Positions 36,201 through 45,362 of a stretch of DNA of 64,000 bases are shown here, in pieces. The position numbers and the translations under genes are program-made. Source of the stretch: Asterella californica (Eukaryota > Streptophyta > Marchantiopsida > Marchantiales > Aytoniaceae); contig JAYKYS010000002.1 in the NCBI GenBank assembly GCA_036924285.1, positions 42,175,501-42,239,500 of the forward strand, written 5' to 3'. A model generated the notes under the pieces. The model saw only the letters and a list, made by a program, of their open reading frames with translations. It ran no database searches and had not been told where the DNA came from. How positions within the stretch are numbered: position 1 is the stretch's first letter; each line of letters starts with the position of its first letter.

Positions 36201-36925
36201 TTGGTGACAGCTCCTATACTTGCTAAACTTGAGTGGAGTAAAGCATTTATTTTGTATACGGATGGCTCCAATGTAGCTATCGGATGTACATTAAGTCAGT
36301 TAGATGAAGATGGACATGATCATCCTATAGCTTATGCTAGTAGGCAGATGGTGCCAGCGGAGAAGAATTACTCCGTGACTGAACGAGAAGGATTAGCGAT
36401 GATCTTTGGATTGAAGAAATTTCGACATTACTTGCTAGGAGGGAAATTTTCTATAGTCACAGATCACAAGGCTTTAAAGTATATCTTTAATAAGCCTAAT
36501 GCCGAAGGTCGTATTGCTCGTTGGAAGATCCTTCTAACAGAATACGATTACGTGATCGAAATAGACCAGGGAAAAAGCATGCGAATGCTGATCTTTTGTC
36601 TAGAGCTTATGATGATGAGGGAGAAGAACCGTTTGATGATTCATTTCCAGACGAACATCTGATGACCATCACAAGCATTGAGGAGATACCGGACGAGTAC
36701 AAGGAAATCTGGAGTTTCCTTGCAGATGGCTCTTTTACAGAAGGTGTGCATACCCGAAAACGTAACGCATTGATCAAGAGATGCAAACCTTACACCATGG
36801 TGGAGAGAATTCTATTTCATCAAGGAGCAGATGGTTTACTAAGGAGAGCAGTTGGTCAGAAAGAGGCGTTCAAGCTGGTGCACGAGTTTCACGATGGCAC
36901 TATTTTGTGGAGGTCACTTTGCTTG
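36201..36925 (+). pseudogene. Element II RNase H and integrase zinc linker
   Basis: 36201-36590 continues the polyprotein after a frameshift: FILYTDGSNVAIGCTL, TEREGLAMIFGLKKFRHYL and TDHKALKYIF carry the RNase H Asp, Glu and Asp. A second frameshift near 36585 moves to 36585-36900 (HANADLLSRAYDDEG, then the linker to integrase with LFHQGADGLLRRAV and VHEFHD, the start of the zinc region). RNase H removes element RNA after copying. Two separate shifts show the 3' half of pol is not translatable as one protein. Confidence 0.85.
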
Positions 36926-38000
36926 TAAGATAACACCTTTCAAGATTTTGGATGCAGGTTATCACTGGAGAGGGATTTTCAAGGAGTGTTTAGATTATTG
37001 CAAAACTTGCGACGTATGTCAAGCATTTGCTCTGAAGTCTACTAGAACACCTCCGTTAAGATCAATTTCAATATTAGGACCATTTGAGATGTGGGGTATT
37101 GACTTTGTAGGTCCTCTTAATAAGACACCCCGAGGCAATAGATACATTGTAGTCGCCACTGACTATTGTACCAAGTGGGTAGAGGCTAGACCTTTGAGGG
37201 AGACTAATGAAACAGAAGTCGGTAGATTCCTATGGGAGAGGATCATCACCAGATTTGGATGTCCGTTAGAGTTGGTCTCGGATAGAGGAGGAGAGTTTGT
37301 AGGGAGCATGACTACTGCTATGCTACAACACTTTTCTATCAAGCCACGAGTAACGACCTCATACAAACCAAATGCTAATGGTCTTGCGGAGAAGACCAAT
37401 CTTACACTCTGTATGATGTTCGTCAAAGATGCTGGTGTTGAGACTGCGAAACATACTTGGGATAAGAGGCTACATGCCATCTTATGGGAGTACCGAACGA
37501 CAACAAAGACTTCTACTGGGTACTCTCAATTTCGACTGGTTTATGGAGTGGAGTCCAAGTTGCCAATCCAATTCGAATTGGATACTTTTCAAACTATTCA
37601 ACGAAAGTTGAAGAGGTCGAGGGGAGAAGACGTGGTCAGATCAAGAAGAGAGCAACTCATGGAGTTGGAAGAGACCCGAGCGGTAGCAATGATCCGGATG
37701 GAACGAGCTCAGGCGTATCAAAAGAAGAGTTACGACAAACGGTTGGACAAGAGGGAGGTAAAATCTTTTCAAGTCGGAGATTGGGTAATGTTGTATGATG
37801 CTATCAGATTCAAGAGGGCTAGGAAGAAGTTTCTTCCTAGATATTTTGGTCCTTTTGTTGTAGATAAGGTGTGGAGCAACTTCACATATGACCTTCAGGA
37901 GTTGGGAGGAAGGAGATTCGATCGGGTCAACCATGACAAGTTGAAGCTGTTTCATCGACGAAAGTTCTCTCTTCACTCCGAGGACGGAGCAAAAATTTAG
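36852..38000 (+). pseudogene. Element II integrase
   Basis: After a third frameshift near 36900 the integrase runs open to a TAG ending at 38000. It has the zinc-binding pair CKTCDVC, core residues GIDFVGP, LVSDRGGEF and NGLAEKTN (D,D,E), and a C-terminal part with YDKRLDKREVKSFQVGDWV and a RYFGPFVV (GPY/F) module. No chromodomain is visible: the protein ends about 40 residues after GPY/F with HRRKFSLHSEDGAKI. It would insert the cDNA, and this copy lost only its link to the upstream frame. Confidence 0.88.
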
Positions 38001-38003
38001 TCT

Positions 38004-38013
38004 GAGGGTAAAA
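38004..38013 (+). other. Element II polypurine tract
   Basis: GAGGGTAAAA lies immediately before the 3' LTR, the usual plus-strand primer position. It has a single pyrimidine. Confidence 0.55.
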
Positions 38014-38913
38014 TGTAACGACCTATGTTACACATAGGAAGTTTGTCTATTAGTAAGGTATTTAGTTATAACTAAGAGTTGAGCATGTTTATTTGCTGCC
38101 AAAGTACTTTAAGGAGGTATCAAGTTAGTCATGACTAGCTAAAAGTTAGTTATGATTAAACTTAGCTGTACTTTTGGCAGAATTCAGATATTTCCTAAAG
38201 AGTGAGCACTACTATCTTGTCTAAAAGGTAGAAAGGAGGTGGAAAGTATCCCTTATCTCCTTTTTGACTTGATATTAGTGGTTGGATTAAAGTTGTGGAC
38301 TTTGTGGGCATTAAAAACAAGAAGAGATTCCACATGTTTCCTTTTTAGTGGGTCTTAGTGTAGAGGGAGGGGTGGAAATTCGAGATTCCTTGAGAATATT
38401 CCAGAATTCTTCTAGAAGTTGTTGACTTTGAAGGAATAAGCCCATGTGAAAAGGTAAAAAACTCATGTGATTAATGTTTTTACCTTAAGTAATATCTTAG
38501 TAAAACCCGGTAAAAGTAGTTACGACTGAGTTACCGGAGGGTACCAAAGTAAAAACCTAGAATGTATAAATAGAGGAGTAGAGAAGAGCTCTTCATCCTT
38601 GTTTTCACATCGTCGTAATGACAACTTGAGTAATATAGAGAATGTGAGATATTTTTAGCATGTGAGAACTTGAGAGACGTCGTTAGAATGGAGGATTTTA
38701 GTTGATGTGTTTAAGGAGATTTTTAGTTGATAAGTTTGTGGGTGTATGAATAAGTGAACTTAACATCAAGATTCATGGTGTGCTTCCATCAAAGCCATCA
38801 GAGGTGACCCCTGAGTGAGAGACATGCCCGACATTTGCAGATTCATCAATGGCGATCGTGGAGGTTGAGAGATCGGGGGGGTAGTTGATCGATGAGATCG
38901 TGGAGGGTTTACA
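38014..38913 (+). repeat. Element II 3' LTR
   Basis: 900-bp partner of 30176-31092, with the same TGTAACGACC and GGGTTTACA ends and a copy of the TATAAATA box near 38563. It lacks the 8-base and roughly 10-base segments noted in the 5' copy. Confidence 0.92.
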
Positions 38914-38917
38914 GAGC

Positions 38918-40690
38918 AGTTGCTGATTACTACGCATTAGAGTTATGCGGCTTTCGAGCCACAGAGTGACTAGGTGATCGACTCCGGCGCCATCAGTCAC
39001 ATGACTCTCCATCGGGAGTGGTTTAGTTCACTCGAGCCTATGGAGACTCCACAGTTTATGGTGACAGGAGATGACATCAAGCACAAGATCCAGCACAAAG
39101 GTAACATTCCACTTGACATTCTTGCTTCAACGTTTACTGGTATACGGAATGTCTTACATGTATCCACGTTGACTAGAAACCTGCTATCTGTAGGACAGGT
39201 GATAGAGCAGGGTCTGCAAGTGCGCTTCAATAAAGATGGATGTTTTATTGAAGATTCAAATGGCACTGTCATAGCTCGAGGTATCAAAAGTGATAGGCTG
39301 TTTAAACTAGATGCATCTGCACCTAAGTTACAGGCTGCCATGTGGACAGAGTGGTCCAATAGTGTCCGACATTGACATCTGGCACAAGCGAATTGGGCAC
39401 ATGAACTTTCAGAGAATGAAAAGTCTTCCGAGTTCTGACCTGGTTACAGGTCTGTCCAAATTAGAATCCAGTGAGCCCACTGGAGTCTGTGCAGCATGTC
39501 AATTCGGCAAGCAAGCTAGACAGCCCTTTAAGGGATCAGGTAGTAGAGCGAACAAGCTTCTGGAGCTTGTTCACACTGATGTATGGACTGCTTCTCAGTC
39601 AAGTATGACCGGTTTCCAGTACTTCGTGTCGTTCATTAATGATCATTCGCGTTATACTTGGATCTATTTGTTGAGAAACAAGTCCTCTACCGAAGTACTG
39701 TCAGCATTCCAGACTTTCCGCAAGTTGGTGGAGAAACAGTCTGGAGCATCTATTCTTTGTTTGAGATCTGATGGAGGAGGCGAGTTCCTTTCTGGAGAGT
39801 TCGATGCATATATGCGTGAACATGGTTTTCGACGCCAGAAGACCTGCAGTTACAATCCGCAGCAGAACGGGGTTGCGGAGTGCAAGAATCGACACATAGC
39901 AGAAGCTGCTCGTGCGATGTTAAATGAGAAGACCATACCTAGACCTTACTGGACAGAAGCTGTTTCATGTGCGGTGTATCTGATGAACCAGACGCCTACA
40001 GCGGCAGTCCACAGCAAGACACCGATGGAGGTCTTCACAGACAGTAAGCCTGATTACTCTTTCCTTAAAGTTTTCTGATGTATCTGTTATGTGCACATAC
40101 CTGATGAAAGACGTAAGAAACTAGATCCGAAAGCAGATAGATGTATCTTCCTTGGTTATGCTTCTGATACGAAAGGATATAGGTGCTACAATCCTTCGTC
40201 CAAGCAGTTCTATATCAGTAAAGATGTCGTTTTTGATGAGCTACAGTCTTGGTTTGCACCTGCACCTGTCGTAGCCATCCTTGTACCTACTGTAGAACCA
40301 AGGAGTCAGTCCACTGTAGTACCTCAGAGTAGTACGTTGAGTGGAGGATCTGGAGAAGTCATTGATTCCAGATCAGAATCTGTTGCACATAGAGCTGTTG
40401 TTAACGCTGGAGTCCACATAACACAGCCTAGTGGAACTAGTGTAGTTTCTACACAGGATGAGCACGTGCTATTGCAGCGTATGTTTGACTCATCTAGATA
40501 TGTGGATCTTCCACATCCACTGGATATTTTGTCCCATATCTTGGCGTCTACGTCAGATCAGTTGCAAGGGGAGGTGACTAGTGCACCGATTACCTCTTGC
40601 AGATCTGAGCGGGCAAAACATCCAGTGAGTAGATATATGCATGAAGGTTTTCTTGCTGCGCACCATGCATATATGACCAATGTTCTTTAG
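38918..40690 (+). pseudogene. Copia protease and integrase
   Basis: Copia coding resumes after element II. The protease active site VIDSGAISHMT is at 38974, preceded by TAG where tryptophan is usual. A frameshift near 39355 leads to the GAG-pre-integrase zinc domain (WHKRIGHMNF ... CAACQFGK, HHCC) and the integrase core: HTDVWTAS, FINDHSRYTW, LRSDGGGEF and NGVAECKNRH. The arginine usual before KNRH is cysteine here, a change one C-to-T step away. A stop at 40076 interrupts the KVFGC-type motif. The frame then continues through KKLDPKADRCIFLGYA to a stop at 40688. The order protease-integrase before RT is diagnostic of copia. Confidence 0.92.
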
Positions 40691-42295
40691 GAACAGGAAC
40701 CGAGTTCGCTTGAGGAGGCGATGCACAAGGTCCAATGGGTAAGTGCTATGGAAGCTGAACTTGCTGCGCTTCATCACCAACAGACTTGGGAGTTGGTAGA
40801 CTTACCTTAGGATAAGAAAGCGATTGGTTGCAAGTGGGTCTTCAAGGTCAAGCGCAACTCGGATGGTACCGTGTGTCGGTACAAGATCAGATTGGTAGCT
40901 AAGGACTACGCACAGCAACATGGAGTGGATTTTGAGGAGACCTTTGCTCCTGTTGCAAAGATGATAACTATTCGAACAGCAGTTGCAGTTGCAACTCAGA
41001 AAAGTTGGAAGATGCACCAGATGGACTTCAAGAACGCCTTCCTCAACAACGATCTTGAGGAGGAGGTCTACATGCAGCAACCTCCTGGTTATGAGGATCC
41101 TATGTTCCCTTCCCGTGTATGTAAGTTACGAAAGGCTCTCTATGGTCTGAAACAGGCACCAAGAGCATGATATGCAAAGATCAATTCTTACTTGCAGTCT
41201 CTTGGTTTCCATCTTTGTAGTTCAGACTCTACCTTGTATTCATTGAGAATACGAGACCGGATTGTTGTGATCACCATCTATGTTGATGACTTGATCATTA
41301 CCGGTAACTTTGAGGAGTTTATTTCCCAGATCAAGGATCACTTGAAATCCGAGTTCGAGATGATGGACTTAGGAGAACTCAAGTACTTCTTTGCTGTGGA
41401 GTTCATTAGAGATGGGAATGATGTTTGGCTTGTACAGCGACAATATGCTCTCAGTATGCTTGAGAGATTTGGTATGCTTGATTGCAAATCCATTGCTACA
41501 CCATTAGAGCAAGGGGTAAAGCTAGGAGCAGAGGATGGTGAGTTGTTGGATGATCCACGCATGTACAGACAGATGGTTGGGAGTCTTATCTACTTGACCA
41601 TCACCAGACCAGACTTGAGCTATGCTGTCGGTCTGATTAGTCAATTCATGTAGTCACCAGAGAGATCACATTTTGAGGCTGTCAAGCGGATCCTCCGCTA
41701 AGTGAAGTTCTCGATGCAGTACGGACTTCACTATCGATACGGTGGACCATTGTTGTTACATGGTTACACAGATGCTGATTGGGCAGAAAGTGCCGACATG
41801 ACATCCACGTCAGGTTACGCTTTTGGACTTGGAAGCACTGCTATAAGCTGGGCTTCTAAGAAGCAACCCACAGTTGCTTTCTCGTCCACGGAAGCAGAGT
41901 ACCGAGGAGCAACGAACGCAACATGCGAATCGATTTGGCTTTGATGTTTGCTATCTGATATTGGTGTGGAGTGTACAGATCTTGTTGCTGTATATACAAA
42001 CAACATTAGCAGCATGAAGTTAGCTAGTAATCCTGTTTTCCATGCTAGGACGAAGCACATTGAGATGCACTATCACTTTATTAGAGAGAAGGTCCTTGCA
42101 GGAGAGATTGAGCTCAGTTATGTGAGCACAGGAGATCAGGTTGCCGATATCTTCACTAAGGCATTGCCTAGAGATAAGTTTGATGCTTTCAGACATTGTC
42201 TAGGAGTACAGGATGTAGAGATGAGCTTGAAGGGGAGTGTTGATATAGTCCCAAGCTCTAGTAGATCGACGGCTATCATTAGCTGGAGTGGTTAG
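40691..42295 (+). pseudogene. Copia reverse transcriptase and RNase H
   Basis: The same frame continues with in-frame stops at 40808, 41168, 41651, 41699 and 41942 but no frameshift. RT landmarks: WELVDLP, CKWVFKVKRN, RYKIRLVAKDYAQQHGVDF, FAPVAKM, MDFKNAFLN, LRKALYGLKQAPRA and ITIYVDDLIITG, the copia YVDD box. RNase H: GYTDADWAESAD, STEAEYRG, and the terminal HIEMHYHFIREKV and ADIFTKALP. The frame ends at 42293-42295, inside the 3' LTR, as is common in copia. GAAGGGGAG at 42229-42237 is the polypurine tract. Several stops are one G-to-A or C-to-T step from the usual Trp or Gln codon. Confidence 0.93.
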
Positions 42296-42466
42296 GGTTG
42301 TTAGAGTTAGTTAGAGGGCTAACCCACCATTAAGGTTTTCCTTGTACTCACCTCCACTATATATACAGAGAGATGCAAAACCTCTCTCATCTCATTCCTA
42401 TTTTACTTCCTTGTCTACTCACTCTTTCTCTTCTTGGAGTGTCCTCGAAGTATCGATCTTTCTACA
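42238..42466 (+). repeat. Copia 3' LTR
   Basis: 229-bp partner of 28428-28656 with the same TG...CA ends and TATATATA box. It is followed by GGTCT, the right target duplication. Confidence 0.92.
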
Positions 42467-42471
42467 GGTCT

Positions 42472-43380
42472 TGCCCCGCTTGTAGACCCCTTCTCTTCCA
42501 ATCTTGTGAGCTTGATCTGCAGATCTCGCATTCCACGTAAAATCTCCTCAAGGTTTGAATCATCCTTCTTCGGAGATACCATAGGTGCCTGAACAACTGG
42601 AACAACTAGAACAGCTGGAGCAACTGGTACTACTTGTCTAGCAACAGGAACCACTGGTCGGACTATAAGAACAGGTGTTACAGCTGTAGGTGTTGGCGCC
42701 AGTCTCCTAACAAGAACCTTCTCTCGTCTCCGCTCCCTCTTGGTAAGTAGGCCAACAGCTTCCTCAACCTTCTTCCAGCTACTGGTCAATCCATCGTCCT
42801 CCTCCCGGTCTTCCAGAAGTACCTCTAGCTTCTCATGCAACTTCTCATCTGCAACCCAAAGAAATAGCTCTGTCTTGTTAGACTGCAACGTTAACTTCTC
42901 CATCATGGTCAGCCGTGAAAACTGCTTCTCAAACTCTCTGAGCAACTCAGTAGCTTGTAAACTCTTCCTTGGTTGCTCAACCCACTCCAAGAAGTACTCA
43001 TCCATCAAGGCACGAACAAACGTCTCTCAATCTTTGTTAAAATGCTTCGTTAGCATTTTAACATGATCTCTAACCTCCGGAGCTGCTGCTAACTCAAACG
43101 TCTCAATCATCTCATCTTCTGAGATCCGATTCAGCTCCATCTCCTTCACATAATGCCTCAGATATCTTGAGACATCTCTTCCATCAAACTGGTCAATCTT
43201 GCTGACCACCGCTTGTAACGCCTTTGTTGCCAAAGCTTCCTTCCGCTCATCAGACTGTTGCTGTCGTAAGAACATAGTGAAAGCTTAGAACATCAATGCA
43301 GTCGCCGGATCCAACTGCACCTTCGGCAACCCGCCTGAACCACTAGCTCCATCTCCATCACCTTTTCCATCCCCACTCAT
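42472..43380 (-). pseudogene. Element B gag, N-terminal part
   Basis: Upstream half of the gag interrupted by copia. ATG at 43380 (MSGDGKGDGDGASGSGG) starts an acidic Gly/Asp/Ser leader, with a stop after about 31 codons. Then 43027-43275 (LRQQQSDERKEAL, YLRHYVKEMELNRI) and, after a stop near 43025, 42472-43008 (WVEQPRKSLQATELLREF, QSNKTELFLW) give the capsid-like region. The linker LVRRLAPTPTAVTPV and a Val/Pro-rich run follow, then a short helix (LEEILRGMRDLQIKLTRLEE) before the cut. The linker and the zinc knuckle beyond the cut are what element A has lost. Confidence 0.82.
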
Positions 43381-43434
43381 TACTATCAATCTCTTCTTTC
43401 AAAGTTCACACACCGAAGAAATCTCCACCCCAGA

Positions 43435-43454
43435 CCTTCACGTCGAGTTCACCA
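43435..43454 (-). other. Element B primer binding site
   Basis: Minus-strand TGGTGAACTCGACGTGAAGG lies three bases from the 5' LTR, and matches that of A except near its end. Confidence 0.7.
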
Positions 43455-43457
43455 TCG

Positions 43458-45201
43458 TATCATGTCGGATATTGCGTGAAGGATGTCTAGGAAAATGTGA
43501 GGTTCCTGACTGTGGAGATGCTGTGTGCCGAACAGAGACAAGACAGAGAAGAACAACCACGAAAACGAACGCGTAATATATACCAACTCCAAATGTATGT
43601 ACACTGCCGTTTCTTTCTCCTAAGAGCACAAAACTGAGGAACAGACCAGAGCGGTCTGTAACCTACTTCAAAGACCTAAAACAAATCCCTGAATCGCAAC
43701 CCTAGCCGAAACCGCCGAAGCGTAGCTCAAAGCAAGAGAAACTTCTCTTTGCTAACAAAAAGAGCTATACCAGTATCATACGATTGAAACCCAAGTCCAA
43801 ATCACATCCACTCACTAGCTCTTGGCTAAAGCTAGCTACCACAAGCCATACACAACCAACTAAGTCCCTAACGAACTCAAAAGGACGAAACCCGCAGCGA
43901 AGGAACCGAAAAAGACCTATCTGAGAACTTTCTCCTTTCGCCAAACGATCTTCAAATGTTGATAGGGTCTCCTTCCTTGACTCCTTTGGCTCAAGAAACC
44001 TTCAAAATCCGACTCTCGATAGTCGAGATATCGCCAATTTTTGGTCGCAGGTGACCAAACTTTCAAAAACTCCTCCCTGTGGCTTAAAACCACGCAAGAA
44101 ATTTGATCGCAGGTTGCAAAAAAACTAACGTAAATGGACTCCTTGCGACTCAAACTCGCTCACCTCGTCCAAACCAACAATCCAATTCACGTACGGTCTT
44201 CTCCTATGCGTAGATGAAGACTCCCTGATCACGTAGGCAACAAGAACGAAGAGCTTGGCACACCAATCGCGAAGAACAACCCAATTTTAGGTCGCATGCG
44301 ATGAAAAATCTGACGCAAGCGCTTCCCTGCGAGCCAATTTCACTCAGAACTCCTAAACCGCCAGATGGAACTTGGTATCGTCTTCAATTTCCTGTAGAAC
44401 CCAGTGTTCTGATCCCGATGGATCCAAGGACAGCAAGTTTGGACCCCGCAACGGTCTGAACGGTCCAACTCTCCTTCACAGGTAACTGAAATCTCCAAAT
44501 CTCCTTCCTGCGTCTCAATTTTTCTCAGTACACATCCCCCGATCCGTCTCTTCCCAAACCATCTAAACCTGTGCGTAGCTTGCACAGATCTGAATCCGAT
44601 GACACCTTGCGCGTGTGTATTGGACTTCTCAATTCTCCAAAACGTCCACCGACAGGTCGCAGGAACAAGCAAGCCCCTTAAGCAGCCCCCTTGTAACAGT
44701 CTCTGTACGTACGAAGTTGTCTCAACAATAAATGAAGCAGGCCCCTTGCGTCTTTGATATAACGCCTGAAGACTCAAATATCCAATCAGCAAGTAAACTA
44801 AGGCCTAGCTTGATTTTTCCTTCTTTCGAGTCGCATAACTTCTTCACTAGACGTCGAAACGAAGTAAACAAAGTGCCCATGAAAAGCTGACAACGAGCTC
44901 TATCCATTGATGCGATGGAAGTGGAGATCCGAAATTGTGCCAAAAGCCCGTAAGCTGAGGCCTACCTTGTTTTCTCCATCTTTCGAGTCTTGTAACTCCT
45001 CCACTAGACTTCCAAACGAAGTAGACAAAGTGCCTATGGAGTGCTGACAATGAGCTTTACCCATCTATGCGATAAAAGTGAAGATCCAAAGTTGTGCCAA
45101 AAGCTCGTAAGCTGGAGCCTAGCTTGTTTTCTCCTGAGTGTTTTTGGAGCGACAAGCATCGAAGTTTGAATTTCAGATAGGAGCCGGTCCACGACACGAC
45201 A
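43458..45201 (-). repeat. Element B 5' LTR
   Basis: 1744-bp LTR, the longest of the four A/B copies. It carries the 157-bp tandem unit twice (TTTCGAGTC at 44824 and 44981). Its outer edge, CCACGACACGACA, meets CCGG at 45202. Confidence 0.88.
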
Positions 45202-45240
45202 CCGGAGCCCTAATTGTTAAATCACGATGTTTGCCGAGGA

Positions 45241-45362
45241 CGTTAATAAATATTCTAACCCTTCTCATCGGAAGGATTAGAATATTAATTAACGTACCTC
45301 GTGTACACTTCAGTGTACATGAGGTGAATATCCTCCTCTCCCTCCTCAAAAGGGAGGGAGAG
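45241..45362. repeat. Cluster of three adjacent hairpins, module copy 4
   Basis: Hairpin 1: 24-base arms 45241-45264 and 45271-45294 with two mismatches and a 6-base loop; its core is CTAACCCTTC/GAAGGATTAG. Hairpin 2: 14-base arms 45296-45309 and 45312-45325 with one G-T pair and a 2-base loop, core TGTACACT. Hairpin 3: perfect 10-base arms CTCTCCCTCC/GGAGGGAGAG (45336-45345 and 45353-45362). TGCCGAG precedes and GGTGAATAT lies between hairpins 2 and 3. No coding frame spans them. Confidence 0.78.

Larger units (their letters stand above)
30176..38913 (+). mobile_element. Ty3/gypsy retrotransposon II nested in the copia element
   Basis: Plus-strand element of 8738 bp. LTRs 30176-31092 (917 bp) and 38014-38913 (900 bp) differ by about 15 substitutions and two indels of 8-10 bases, by eye, so this is the youngest insertion in the nest. 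GAGC at 30172-30175 and 38914-38917 is a 4-bp target duplication. The gene order gag-protease-RT-RNase H-integrase makes it gypsy. Its proteins are unlike those of A, B and C, so it is a separate lineage. The first 1026 codons are open, but RNase H and integrase are frameshifted. Confidence 0.95.
28428..42466 (+). mobile_element. Ty1/copia retrotransposon nested in B gag
   Basis: Plus-strand element with two 229-bp LTRs (28428-28656 and 42238-42466), flanked by GATCT (28423-28427) and GGTCT (42467-42471), a 5-bp duplication with one change. Order is gag, protease, integrase, RT, RNase H, the copia order. It is interrupted between gag and protease by gypsy element II (30176-38913). Without II it would be about 5.3 kb. 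Many in-frame stops make it inactive, yet the frame downstream of II is otherwise preserved over 3 kb. Confidence 0.95.
22128..45201 (-). mobile_element. Ty3/gypsy retrotransposon B, split by nested insertions
   Basis: This minus-strand element belongs to the same family as A. Its LTRs are 22128-23455 and 43458-45201, flanked by CCGG at 22124-22127 and 45202-45205. Without the copia insertion (28428-42466) and one copy of its target duplication it would be about 9.0 kb, the same size as A. Gene order is gag, protease, RT-RNase H, integrase. Gag is cut in two by the copia element. All genes have frameshifts or stops. Confidence 0.9.

Noticed and set aside
4912..43629. Recurring hydrophobic frames (VYIAAFVFVVVF-like) near 4912-5176, 12161-12443, 22035-22389 and 43438-43629
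   Set aside because: They recur because they lie at the same place in the four A/B LTRs, and they are disrupted differently in each. They are LTR by-products, not conserved membrane peptides.
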